Source: Neocallimastix lanati (nom. inval.) (lineage: Eukaryota > Neocallimastigomycota > Neocallimastigomycetes > Neocallimastigales > Neocallimastigaceae). From it: a DNA stretch of 62,500 bases. The translations under genes and the position numbers were made by a program. The first letter of the stretch is position 1. Each line of letters opens with the position of its first letter. Location of the stretch: NCBI GenBank assembly GCA_016946835.1, contig JACVTC010000001.1, positions 887,501 through 950,000 of the forward strand, given 5' to 3'. Positions 1 through 12,529 of this stretch are shown here, piece by piece. A model generated the notes under the pieces. It saw only the letters and a program-made list of their open reading frames with translations, was not told the DNA's origin and searched no databases.

Positions 1-128
1 TTATTAATATTAATATTATACTTTTTGTTACTACTATCAGAATCTGTACTTTATTCTATATTATTCATTTCCGTGACAGCAGTGTCTATATTATTATTTG
101 AGATTGAACAATATTTTATAATTACAAT
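1..128 (-). mobile_element. LINE C-terminal fragment, family 2
   Basis: The first 128 bases, read on the minus strand, match the segments at 16,905-16,990 (-) and 18,790-18,870 (+). They share the string CTACTATCAGAATCTGTACT and the flanking TATTATTC and GTGTCTA blocks. In those copies this segment follows the C-terminal zinc-binding region of a non-LTR retrotransposon ORF. Only this scrap is visible, and it is cut by the window edge, so the full extent is unknown. Confidence 0.6.
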
Positions 129-130
129 TG

Positions 131-477
131 TTTTTTTTTTTTTTTTTTTTTTTTTTAGACTAGGAAGAGAGTACACTTCCAGTGCTTTATTAAATAGATA
201 AATATATTTTTATGTATTACATTTTTTTTAAAATAAAAAAATATATATTATATAATTTAAAGATAACAATAAAATGTATGTAAAAGATTAAGTAAAAAAA
301 AAAAAAATAATAATAAAAAATTAAAAATTAACAAATTTTAATTAATCATAGAAAATTTAATGTAATGAAGAATAAAAATAAGTTCAAATGTTATAAAAAA
401 AATTTCAGTGTGATATATACTATGCGTAATAACATGATCACCAGTTAAATCTAAAATAATAAAGCAAAGAAGTAAGT

Positions 478-513
<36 letters not shown>

Positions 514-707
514 TAGTGTGGTAACCACTAAACTCTCCCCTAAATCACAAGAAAGATCATCAAAAGTTGAATTACTTACTAAGGGTTCTGTATTCGGAAC
601 TGTGCTGTCAGTATATATGTATAGATGAGAATCAAAAGGACTTCTAGCTGCACTATTCCTTTGCCCTATCCGGTTTCGACGTCGACACTCTTGGTAATGA
701 AAAAGTG

Positions 708-738
<31 letters not shown>

Positions 739-1663
739 TTTTTTGATAAACCTCTCAAAAAGTAACTCAAAGAGAGCTACTAATGATCGGTATTGTATTA
801 ACAAGATATTCCTCAAGCTCCACAATATACAGGAACAATAGACCCTCGGTGAACTTTTTTATTGGAGTTTGTTTACTTAAAATGTCCCCGTTCCCCGGTA
901 TCGAATTGTAGCTCATCTAAAGCTGAAATTCCACCAAGATGGAATATTATAAATATATATAACTGTTTATGAAATTTTCATATTCTAAAATATTAAAATA
1001 AGAAGGAAAAAAAGGAAAGATTCCTTTCCTTTAATGACAAATAAAATGAAAAGGTCATCAATGAAATTTAAAGATTTACATCGACCTTAAAGAAAAAAGG
1101 TAGATCATTCAAAGATCCAATGAATGAAAGATTAATCATCTTTTCCACAGCAAGGGCAGAATTTAGGACAACGGTCAGAAACTCTACCACTTCTAATTAC
1201 AATAGTGGTATTATTATTTGTCATTAGCTCTTACTCTTAAGATCCAATTAAAAAACCTAAACTTAAATGAGGGTATTTAAGGCTGAGCTTGAATACATTT
1301 CTAGTATTTATAAATTTGAAGTTATCGTAATTCGTACCTTTTAATTCCTTGGAATTATACCAACATCAGACCTATAGAATTCAATAACATCTTTGAATCT
1401 TTAAATTTAGTGATATTTTTTTTTTCTTCTTAATTTTCTTGTAGAGCACCAGTGATTTTTTTTTTTTTAGACCAAGAATAACGTGGCATGGAAGGGATAT
1501 GGTTTATGAGATTTTTAATGATACATTTTGAATTTCTCCATTTACAAAAAAAAAAAAAAAAAAAAAAAAACATTTTATTTGAAGAGAAGCACAAAAGCCA
1601 GCAATTTGAAGATCTCAAGATAAGGCATAAACACTAACGGTTGAGTTCTTTTTAATATAACTC

Positions 1664-1694
<31 letters not shown>

Positions 1695-2090
1695 CATTGT
1701 TAAGATAATCTTCCTTGTTCGAGGATTCAGAATCAATACACCACAACAATGCGGTGTTAATTAAAGAATGTACTTTCTTAGAATTGTTTTTGTTTGAAGC
1801 TAAGAGTGGAACAAAATAGAATACTTGACTAAAAATATATGATTGAATAATAGATCTTTTAAAAAGTTAATGGAACTTTATTATTGAATAAAAAAAGAGA
1901 GAGAGCATTTTTTTTTAGAAAATTAATATTTCATTATTCAAGAATTACCATTAACTATTTTTTTTCTCTAATAACAACAAGGACAAGTCGTCTTCCATCC
2001 TATTTAGCAGCTTTTGCCAACACGAGGATCGATATTGCATCAAATTTATATTCACAACTGGCATGAAATACCCATTGAAAACCATTAAAA
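131..2090 (-). mobile_element. Decayed LINE 3' end, family 1, copy 1
   Basis: Remnant of a non-LTR retrotransposon read right to left. At 2065-1990 the minus strand encodes a block like FQWVFHASCEYKFDAI followed by SILVLAKAAK, typical of the region before the zinc-binding tail of reverse transcriptases. At 1205-1140 it encodes CPKFCPCCGK, the first cysteines of a zf-RVT-like motif. Positions 825-530 carry the C-terminal tail (FELLFERF, then TEPLVSNSTFDDLS), which is also present in copy 2. The 3' end at 157-180 (GGAAGTGTA..TCTTCC..GTCT) is followed by a minus-strand poly(A), seen as T26 at 131-156. Poly-A/T expansions and frameshifts break the frame many times. Family and polarity are fairly certain; the 5' limit is arbitrary. 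Confidence 0.65.
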
Positions 2091-2171
2091 AAAAAAATAT
2101 AAAGTAAATATAATAATAAAATAAGAAAAAAATAAAATAAAAAATATATATATATATAAAAATAAAAAAAA

Positions 2172-2174
<3 letters not shown>

Positions 2175-2213
<39 letters not shown>

Positions 2214-2892
2214 CAGGGAAGAGAATACACTTCCAAAACTTTATTAATTTTATTTTAAAAAATACATGTAGGTGAAAAGTGCATTTGAAATTAAAAATAA
2301 AAAAATTAAAAAATAAAAAAATAAAAAAGCTCGAAAATACTATGTATTTCGGCAAGTTGTACTATGCGGGAATTTTTCCCTTCCTAACAAATAAAAAAGA
2401 AATAAAACCTAGAAGTAACATCTTTAAAATAGATAGTGTGGTGTCCACTAAACTCTCCCCGGACTCATCATTTATTGAACTACTAGGGAGAGATTCATCC
2501 TTCGTAGCAATAGATGACGATCCTGTATTATCATTATGCCTTATCAGTACGACGTCGACGCTCTTGGATAAGTTTGGTATTTTGCAATACCTATCAAATA
2601 ATAGCTCAAACGAACTACTTATGATAGGTATTGCACTTGTTAAGAATTCCGCCAAGCCCACAATTTTTGGAACAGGTGACTCAGATGAACCTTTGAAAAG
2701 TAGTTCATTTAATTTATAATGATTGATATAATCTTCGAAATTAGAAATAGAGTCATAAGAAGAAAGAGGATTAAACGCTCTAATCTTCCTAAGGAATAAA
2801 ACATAGAGATCATCGATGAAATTTAAAGAATTCCATCTAAAAGATGCAAGAGCATCGCATTTAAAAATCCAATGTTCAAAAGATTAAATAGA

Positions 2893-2923
<31 letters not shown>

Positions 2924-3180
2924 AAATATAAAAAAAATATAAAAAATAAAAAAAAAAAAAAAAAGAGAGAGAGAGAGAGCATTTTTTTTTTAGAAAATTA
3001 ATATTTCATCATTCAAGAATTACCATTAACTATTTTTTTTCTCTAATAACAACAAGGACAAGTCGTCTTCCATCCTATTTAGCAGCTTTTGCCAACACGA
3101 GGATCGATATTGCATCAAATTTATATCCACAATTGGCATGAAATACCCATTGAAAACCATTAAAAAATATATATATATAA
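2175..3180 (-). mobile_element. Decayed LINE 3' end, family 1, copy 2
   Basis: Second copy of the same LINE end. Positions 3155-2990 encode the FQWVFHANCGYKFDAI block, a microsatellite interrupts at about 2885-2985, and an open frame then runs from about 2880 down to a stop at 2362-2364. That frame starts with EHWIFKCDAL (the His and Cys of a zinc-binding tail) and ends in RKGKIPA. Between them are an acidic/Ser-rich stretch (ATKDESLPSSSINDESGESL) and a hydrophobic end (LKMLLLGFISFLFV). The 3' UTR ends at 2211 in the same terminal sequence as copy 1 and is followed by minus-strand poly(A), T36 at 2175-2210. This copy is better preserved than its neighbour, but nothing upstream of the zinc tail remains. 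Confidence 0.7.
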
Positions 3181-3251
3181 AGTAAATATAATAATAAAGT
3201 AAGAAAAAAATAAAATAAAAAATATATATATATAAAAATAAAATAAAAATA

Positions 3252-3282
<31 letters not shown>

Positions 3283-6114
3283 TTTTAGTTAAATATATAT
3301 TATAAATATTGGTCTAATTTTTATATAAAAAAAAATTATATAAAATTTTTATTTATTTATTTATTTTTTCTACATTAAAATGAACTATAAAAATAAAATT
3401 TTATTCAATTATAAATCTAATTAAATAATATTATTATTAATTAATGATTATAAATAAATTAATTTTTTTTTTTTTTTTTTTTTTTGTTACTTTTTGAAAT
3501 AAAAAGGTTAATATAAATAAATCTGTTCAGAAGAAGAGAAAAAAAAAAAAAAAAAAAAAAAAAACCTATAAATAACATATTATATACAATATATACAATA
3601 TATACAATACATATAATATATATAATATATATAATATATATAATAATAGTTAAATTCATAGATAACTTTTTAAACATAAAGGATAAAATATTAATACTGA
3701 TTATTTATGTAATAAAAAAAAGGAAAAGAAAAAACTTTTTTCCTTTTTTCCTTTTTCCTTTTTATTATTTTTATCTTATAATAAATACTATATAAAATTG
3801 GAAAAATAAAAAAATATAATTATTAATTATATATATATTTATATAATTAAAAATGAAAAAATATATATATTATAATAATAATAAAATATACATTAATTTC
3901 ACAGTTGGGATTAATTTCTTTATTTTCCTTTTAATTTATTTTTGTTTAAAAAAATATATAATTTTGATTTTTATTTTATAATTTTTTATTACGAAAGTTC
4001 ATTATTATATTTTTTTATTATTGTCTTTATTATTGCTTTTATTATTGCCATTTTTGTTGATATTTTTTTAAAGTAGATAAAATAAATTAAACAATAATAA
4101 TATATTGGTCATATATCTCATAATTATTTTATTTTATCATCTTGTTTAAATTCTTAATTTTTTTTTTTTTTTAATATTTTGTTTATGTTATTTTGAAAAT
4201 TAAAATAATAATGGATGTGTTATTATTATTTAATATTTTCTTTTTTTTTTAATTTGGTTATTTTTGAAAATTAAATAATAATAAAATGAGATTATTATTT
4301 AATTATTTTCTTCTTTTTGATTTGGTTATTTTTGAAAATTATATAATAATAAAATGAGATTATTATTTTATTATTTTCTTCTTTTTGATTTGGTTAATTT
4401 TGAAAATTAAATAATAATAAAATGAGATTATTATTTAATATTTTCTTTTTTTTTTAATTTGGTTATTTTTGAAAATTAAATAATAATAAAATAAGATTAT
4501 TATTTAATTATTTTCTTCTTTTTGATTTGGTTAAATTTGAAAATTAAATAATAATAAAATAAGATTATTATTTAATTATTTTCTTCTTTTTGATTTGGTT
4601 AATTTTGAAAATTAAATAATAATAAAATGAGATTATTATTTAATTATTTTCTTCTTTTTGATTTGGTTAATTTTGAAAATTAAATAATAATAAAATAAGA
4701 TTATTATTTAATTATTTTCTTCTTTTTGATTTGGTTAATTTTGAAAATTAAATAATAATAAAATGAGATTATTATTTAATTATTTTCTTCTTTTTGATTT
4801 GGTTAATTTCGAAAATTAAATAATAATAAAATGAGATTATTATTTAATATTTTCTTTTTTTTTTTGATTTGATTTGGTTATTTTTGAAAATTAAATAATT
4901 AATTAGATATTACTTTATAATTTGTTTTTCCTTATTCGGATTATTTTAAAAATTAAATAATAATGAAATATTATTAAAATTATTATTTAAATAAAATGAA
5001 AATATTATTATTTAAATAATAGAAAAATACTATTATTTAATTTGATTTTCATTTTATTTTCTTTTAATTGATATTATATGAATGAATTTTTTTTCTTTTG
5101 ACATTTTATTTTTTATTTATTATAAATTTTAATTGTCTATAATAAATACCTTTTCTTTTCTTTTTGTTTTATATTATTTTTAAATTTTACTTTTTTAAAA
5201 TAATTCTTTTAATAAATATATTTATGCTTTTTTTTTGTTTATTATTATGATTTCATTGATAAATAATTTATGATAATTTTTCTAAATATAATAGTTGTTT
5301 ATACATTTTATTTCACTATTCACTTTTATATTCACTTTTATATTTATTCAGTTGTCATTATCAGAGTTCTTTTTTCTTTGGAATATTTTATGATTGTGAA
5401 ATAATATATATATATTTAAATGGATAATTAATATAATTTATATAGTATAATAATTTTTTTTTTAAGAATTTTATATAAAAAATATGTGTAAATGATATGT
5501 TGATATTATAATTAAATTTTTAAAATATTTATGTTGTTAATTATATAATTTGTATTTGATTATTTTTTTTTTTTTTTTTTTTTTGAAAAAAAATTTAAAT
5601 ATGAAAAAAATTTTTTTTTTTTTTTAATGCGATTGAAAAACAATTGCGAATAGAAAAAAAATAAAAATTTTTAAAAATATTAAATTATATTTAAAATGAA
5701 CATTCAATAAATTTATAAATTAAATAATGATTAGTCTTATTCAAATATATATATATATTTGTTTTGTTTTCGAAATTTTGATATTAAATGTTCTTCATTA
5801 AAATTTCTTTTCTTAAGTAAATAAATATATCAACTTAAGAAAAAAAAATAATATATATATGATATTAAAAAATTATTATTTCTAATATTCTTTTCCTTCT
5901 TTACTTTTTGTTCTTTTTTTTTTTTTTTTTTATTCGTTTCATTATTATTTTCATTTTCATTAGTGTTTTGATATTTCATTTAATTTTTTATATTTAAAAT
6001 TCAAAATCCTTCAGTAAGTATTTTTAATTTTTTTTTTTTCTCTTTTAATATTATATATACAAATATATATATCTATATTTCTATATATAATTATTATTAT
6101 TATTATTATTATTT
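3181..6114. other. AT-rich intergenic region
   Basis: No gene recognised. It holds AT/TA microsatellites, homopolymers, a (TATACAA/TATAATA) simple run at 3590-3650 and the tandem array annotated separately at 4.2-4.9 kb. The last part is the 3' flank of the CotH gene. Confidence 0.7.
4190..4900. repeat. 68-bp tandem repeat (minisatellite), about 10 copies
   Basis: The unit contains TTTTCTTCTTTTTGATTTGG, then a GAAAATTAAATAATAATAAA block, then ATGAGATTATTATTTAATTA. Successive GATTATTATTTAATTA starts at 4631 and 4699 give a 68-base period. Outer units are more diverged: CTTTTTTTTTTAATTTGG replaces CTTCTTTTTGATTTGG near both ends. This is non-coding DNA. Confidence 0.85.
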
Positions 6115-8774
6115 TTAAAGCAAAAGTGTAACAAGTGATACAATAATGATAGAAAGTAAACTCCAAGAAAGAGATTTAATTGAACCAGATTTTTCATCTT
6201 CTTTAGCCATAGATAAGTTTTCATAAAAACCTAAATCACTTTCATATTCAAATGGAATGGTAACTCCTAATTCTTGAGCAGTTAAAAGAGCCTTATTTTT
6301 AATAAAGTATCTTACAGGAACACCTTTGGCATAAGCTTCATTTTCTTTTTCACTCGTAGATTCCTTTTCAAAATCATCAACAACATAAAGAATGCCAGAT
6401 TCTTCCGTTGGATTTGGATTTTGTTTTTCAAGAGTGAAATCCCAATGAGCATCTTCCCTAATAAGATTAGTTAAAGATTCAAGACGTGGGAAGAGGGCAT
6501 TTGGATGAAAAGAAGTTTTCAAGAGACGTTCAAAAATACTCTTAAATTTAGCTTCTTCATTTGGATGACTACGAATAGCATCAAGTAATGGTCTACTTTT
6601 TTCTTTGTTACCATCTTCCATATCAGGTGGAAATTCCGATAAAGGTGTATTTAACATCTTTTTTGCATCCCATGATACACCAAAACTGTAATGGAAATCG
6701 ACATCATGGAAGAACCACTTATTTTTTTCAAGATCCTTGAAAAGATAATAATTACCTGGAGTAACCCAAAAGTTATCAACAGCACCACCAAGAAATTCCA
6801 TTGCCATATACTTAAGGAATGAATCAATATCAATAGAAATACCATTTACTTCACCAAACTTATAGGATTCAATTTCTTTAAATAAAGGAATAAGATCATT
6901 TGCGATATGTTCATATTTAGTTTTGACTTTATCATCACCCTTATAAACGTAAACAGAATATTTATCTTGAGTAGCATCATCACCGTAAAAACCAAAATCA
7001 CTGTATAAACCTTCACCTGAAACACTATTTGCTTGATAAAGAGGATTTGGATTATTATTTACATTTTTATACTTTTCACCATTATTAAAGGTATTTCTAA
7101 GATAACGATTGTTATTGACAGTATCAGAAAGGTCAAAGAAACCAATAGGGGCACCATTTATATAAAGACGAGCATATGTATTTTGAGCTGTTGGTACACC
7201 AAGAGTATTTAAAATATCAGTGTAAATCTTTTCCCTAAATTTATTTTAATATATTAATAATTAATATTAATATATTAATTATAAAAAAAAAAAATAAATA
7301 AATAAATAAAAAAATAATATTTTATAACTATTTTAATAATAATAAAACTAACCTTACGAAAGTAGGATCCATATGTTCAGCACGTAACTTAATAGAAGAA
7401 CGTCCATAGAGTTCCTTTTTATTTTCATCAGATAAATTTTTAATTTTATAACTAAATTTTGGTACATGCATTGTTGATTGACCACTAATAGATAATATAG
7501 CTTTCTTGAAAGTTCTAACATCGTATGGACTATATGTACCCAAGTCAATGATTAATAATAATAATAATAATAAATAATTTAAATTAATATAAAATTAATT
7601 TTAATATTTTTAAAATTATTTTATTTATTTATTTTATATCTTATATCTTTAATTAAATCGAAATATTATTATTTTATTTATTTATTTTATATCTTATATC
7701 TTTAATTAAATCGAAATATTATTATTTTTATTTATTTATTTTATATCTTATATCTTTAATTAAATCGAAATATTATTATTTTATTTATTTATTTTATATC
7801 TTATATCTTTAATTAAATCGAAATATTATTATTTTATTTATTTATTTATTTATTTATATTTATACATATATATATATTTACCTTGCGTATATAACTTCTG
7901 CATTAATTTTACCATCTTTTGGGTTATCATAAAGTTCTTTCAATTGATTTGGATCACAATTAATGAAAATTGAGGCAACAAAACTATCTATAAGATTTAA
8001 TAAAAAAAATTTAAATATAATATAATTCATTAATTTTAATAATTTTTATTTATGCTATTTTTTATTTTATTATTACTAATACCATTAACTATTTTACTAT
8101 TTCCACTACTACTACTACTACTACTACTATTACTACTATTACTATTATTACTATTATTATTACTATTATTATCATTATTATTACTATTATTATTATTATT
8201 ACTATTATTACTATTATTATTATTATTACTATTATATTATTTATTGAAAATTTACCATCATATAACTTTGATTTTTTAGCATATGGAAATTCTTCAAAAG
8301 CTTTTGGTAATAAAGGATGTTCCTTAACAGTAATACTTCTACCGAAAAATTCATTAAGTGGTTTATCTTCTTTAGAACGTTGACGAGTAAATTCTTCTTG
8401 TTCAGCATTTCCATTACCATAATCAATTATATAATTATAATTTACTGGAAATTCTTTAACATCAACATCAACTGAGTAGAGTGGGTATTTATTAGGAACG
8501 GGTTGCATTGGATATTGTTGATAATTAATATTAACCGTTGGAGTTCCATTAATTGCCAATACCTTAAAGGTAACTAATTTTATTTATTATAAAATAAAAT
8601 TATAAAATTTAATATTAATATCATATATAAAATATAAATAATAAAAATAATAATAATGAACAGAAAAACAAATAAACGAAGCATAAAAAACCATATATAA
8701 ATACCTTTTTCGGTGCTTGCTAATAAAAATTTAGCAGATATTAGTAATAAACTTAATGATTTAGTTATTTTCAT
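6115..8774 (-). CDS. CotH-family secreted, membrane-anchored protein (five exons)
   Basis: Gene model on the minus strand: exons 8774-8705, 8573-8256, 7987-7882, 7529-7353 and 7234-6115, all introns GT..AG, giving 596 residues. Residues 1-20 (MKITKSLSLLLISAKFLLAS) are a signal peptide. The body follows the CotH fold: VTFKVLAINGTPTV at the start, GRSSIKLRAEHMDPTFVREK near 212-231, YARLYINGAPIGFF, then MEFLGGAVDNFW, and FHDVDFHYSFG with the acidic pair D401/D403, matching the conserved D-x-D of CotH kinases. The last 20 residues (SIIIVSLVTLLL) are hydrophobic after a Ser-rich stretch, suggesting a GPI or membrane anchor. CotH proteins are atypical secretory-pathway kinases and are abundant in gut fungi, often dockerin-linked; no dockerin module is present here. 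The exact substrate is unknown. Intron 2 carries a long (TAC/TAT)n tract and intron 3 four 60-odd-base repeats (7615-7850). Confidence 0.9.
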
Positions 8775-9408
8775 TTTATTATCCTAAATGATTTTTTTTT
8801 TAAATATACAAAATAAATAAATATTTATAAATTTTTAATTATATAATATAAATAGTTTAGAATAATTTTAAATTTAAAAATACATAAAATAAGTTATGTT
8901 ATGAGTTAAAATACACTTCCTAAATACACTTTCTTTTTTTATTAACAAATAATTTAAAAACCTTTTTTTTTTTTTTTTATTTATTTTATTATTGAAACAA
9001 TTAAAAGTATTTCACAACAAAATAAATAAACAATATCTTTAAAGAAATATTTGAAATTAAAATATTCAATTAAACTTACTTTTATATATATATATATTTA
9101 TTTGTTTTTTTGTTTTTTTTTTTTTTTATATATTCTATTAAATAATAATAATTTTTTTTAAAAAAATAAATGAATATCTCAACACTACTATTTTCTTTTA
9201 ATTAGTTATCGATGAAAAAAAAAAAAAAAAAATGACAGGAAAAATGACGTTGTATTTATACATGTCAATAATCATAAACATACAGATAATCAAATTATAT
9301 TTTAATATATTTAATCTTTTATATAATAATATATTAAATTATATTTCATTATTTATTATTCCATTATTTAATTAATAAATACTCGTTTTATTATTTATTT
9401 ATTTATTT

Positions 9409-9560
9409 ATTATTTAATTAATAAATACTCTTTTTTAGTATTTATTATTTAATTAATAAATACTCTTTTTTAGTATTTATTATTTAATTAATAAATACTC
9501 TTTTTTAGTATTTATTATTTAATTAATAAATACTCTTTTTTAGTATTTATTATTTATTAT
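9409..9560 (+). repeat. 35-bp tandem repeat, about 4 copies
   Basis: The unit is TATTTATTATTTAATTAATA followed by AATACTCTTTTTTAG. Exact period 35 is shown by ATAAATACTC at 9421 and 9456. It is a relative of the dispersed TATTAATAAATACTCTTTTT satellite seen elsewhere in the window. Confidence 0.85.
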
Positions 9561-10351
9561 TCAATTATTTATTTATACTCTTCATTTATTATTAATCCAT
9601 TATTTAATTAATTATTTTTTTTTTTAATTAATTATTTGATTATGTAATATCTAAATATTTTTATTTTTTTTTATCTTTACATTTAATTTTTTTTTTTTTT
9701 TAATCTATTCATTTTTAAATTTTAAATTAAATTTTTTTAATTGTAACATTTTCATTTATTACAATCAATTGTACTATATGAACAATTCAATTAAAATGTT
9801 ATTTATACATTTTTTTTTTTTTGTGTATGTGCTTTCAAAAAAAAATTTTGTTTTTTTTTATCATAAATAATATTGTTTATTTTATTTTATTTTATTTTTA
9901 TTACACAATTTGTACCTATTTTTATTATTATTATGTATTATTATTATTATTATGTATTATTATTATGTATTATTATTATTATTATGTATTATTATTATTA
10001 TTATGTATTATTATTATGTATTATTATTATTATTATTATTATGTATTATTAATTATTTTTTGTGCTTTCAAAAAAAAAAAAAAATTTTTTTAATTTTATT
10101 TATTATTTTATTACCTAATCAATAAATTAAAATAAATAAAAATATTGCATTTCATATTGTGGCATTGCTAAATTTGTAATTTAAAGCCATATTCTTCTGA
10201 AACAATAATTTTTATTACTATTATTTATTTATTTATTATTTAATTATTTAATTATTTAATTAATTAATTATTATTTAATTATTTAATTAATTAATTATTA
10301 TTCAATTATTTAATTATTTAATTATTTAATTAATTAATTAATTAATTAATT

Positions 10352-10416
<65 letters not shown>

Positions 10417-11074
10417 TTATTCAATTATTTTAACAATTTGTCACACATTCAAAATAAAAAAGTAAATAAAAACTTTTCATTTTATAGGTTCAGAAATTTG
10501 AAAGGAAAAAAAAGTTTTTTTATTAGTAAAACGTTTTAATTAAATTTAAATACTAAATTTTATTTATTATATAAAATAAAAAGTATATTTATTATTATTT
10601 TATTATTGATGAGGAAATTTCCTTATTCATTCTTAAGATTTTTCTTTTTATTTACTGTTTAGGTAACCTAAAATTTAGAATATTCTATAATTTGAATTTT
10701 GAATTTTGAATTTTATTAATTATAAAAATGATCATTATTATGTATTTTATTTTATTTTACTCTTTAATATACTAATCATAATAAATTAAATAAAATAAGA
10801 TTGGATGAATACTTGATAGATTATAATCAATAAATTAATATACATGTAATGATAGATTATAATTAATATACATGTAATGATAGATTATAAATAATATATT
10901 TTTATAATATGTAATATTATTATAAATAATAATTATAATTAATATATATGTAATATAATATAATATTATCTATTATATATTATAAAAGTGTAATAATTAA
11001 TATACATGTAATATAATAGATAATAGATAATATATGCATGTATCATTTTAAGCATCATTTATCCAATTCATAAA

Positions 11075-11220
11075 TAATAGTTACCATAAATACTAAAACA
11101 ATTCCATTTTCAACGGTGATATTCATATGCAAATATGCAAGAATAGAATACACAAAATAGTAAATACTAAAACAACTCCATTTTCAATGGTGATATTCAT
11201 ATGCAAATAAGCAATAAATA
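11075..11220 (+). repeat. Direct duplication of about 55 bp
   Basis: The block TAAATACTAAAACAATTCCA...GTGATATTCATATGCAAATA occurs at 11,088-11,143 and again at 11,162-11,212 with a few substitutions. Its base composition is less biased than the surroundings, so it may be part of a mobile-element LTR. No function is claimed. Confidence 0.75.
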
Positions 11221-12144
11221 TTAATTATACTACATAAAATAAAAATTAAACTTTTATATACATTAGAATAGAATAGAATATATAAGAATATATATAAGAA
11301 GATTTATTAGTTTCAATACTAATAATACCTAATCCTAATACTATTATTAATTATGATCAACTCAGTTACTCTTAATTTATATCGGATAAAAATTTTTATC
11401 ATATCCAATTATTTATACTTTCATCTATTTATACTCTATATATCTATATATCTATAAATATAATGTTTATTATTCAATTATTTATTATTTAATTATTTAT
11501 TATTTAATTATTTATTATTTATTATTTATTAATAAATACTCTTTTTAATTATTTATTATTTATTAATAAATACTCTTTATTATTATTTATTATTTATTAT
11601 TCAATTATTTATTATTTATTAATAAATACTCTTTAATATTATTTATTATTTATTATTTATTATTTATTATTTATAATTTATTTATTTAAATATTCAATCT
11701 TATAATTTCATATTATTAATAATATTAAATTACTTTTAGTTTCCTAAAATTTTTTTACAAGAGAGTTTTCTATTTCTAATATAAATAATTTAATTTATAT
11801 GAAATAGGTAATATATTAATTATATATTCTAATATATAGAACTATATAGATTTTATATGAATTTAAAGTATTAAATTAATATAATTATGATAATACATAT
11901 TGAAATAAAATAAAATAAAATAAAATAAAATAATTATAAATAATTATTATCAAAAAGATATATAAATTTAATATTTAATAATTATTATTAAATATACAAA
12001 ATATGTTTTATATCACATTTTGTTACACGATAAAATATTATTACATATATTTAAGTAGTCAATGTTAATTTAAAATGTTTAATTTCAAATAGTAATAATA
12101 TATTTATTTCATTTACTTATATAATAACATTCCCCACTCAAATT

Positions 12145-12168
12145 AGTTTTCCTTTTAAAAGGAAAACT
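12145..12168. repeat. Perfect 24-bp palindrome
   Basis: The two 12-base halves AGTTTTCCTTTT and AAAAGGAAAACT are exact reverse complements, centred at 12156/12157. It lies between the copia polypurine tract and the inserted LINE end. AAAACT at its right edge (12,163-12,168) recurs at 12,488-12,493 beyond the LINE poly(A), so it may also serve as one target-site duplication. Confidence 0.8.
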
Positions 12169-12476
12169 CAGAAGACCATAATTTCTTTACAGAGAGTCAC
12201 TTCAAACCTTAATCCGGAATAAGTAATATGGAGGTGAGGTTCGTTACCTATGAACCTTTTTTTTTTTTCTGAATTTATTTATACACTTTTATTTTCTGAA
12301 TATTACTTTACTATTTTAAATATTATTGTGTTCAATTTGGACAAATAATATTTAAAAATTTTTTTTTTATTAATTAACGGTGTTTTTTTTTTTTTATTAA
12401 AATTAAAAATATTTATGTAATTAATAAATAAATAAAGATTAAAGTTTGCAATAATTGCGTCTATAAAAAAAAAAAT
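12169..12476 (+). mobile_element. LINE family 2 3' end, truncated insertion
   Basis: About 300 bases match the 3' end of the LINE at 19,302-19,600. Shared landmarks are GAAGACCATAATTTCTTT, GAGGTGAGGTTCGTT, CTGAATTTATTTATACACTT, TTGGACAAATAATATTT and the terminal AAGTTTGCAATAATTGCG-CTATA plus poly(A). Only 3' UTR remains. It is oriented opposite to the host copia element and lies between the end of its RNase H and its polypurine tract, so it is a later, 5'-truncated LINE insertion. Confidence 0.75.
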
Positions 12477-12529
12477 TTTTTTTTTTTAAAACTTGATTTA
12501 CAAATTCTTTAAATATTTGGTCCATTAAC

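Larger units (their letters stand above)
8775..12127. other. Repeat-rich intergenic region
   Basis: No coding region recognised. It includes (TTATTA/TGTATTA)n at 9,915-10,060, TTAATTATT and (ATTT)n runs at 10,215-10,420, and ATTTATT runs with the TATTAATAAATACTC motif at 11,460-11,690. It probably also contains the 3' LTR of the adjacent minus-strand copia element, just left of 12,128, but no matching 5' LTR was found to prove it. Confidence 0.6.
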
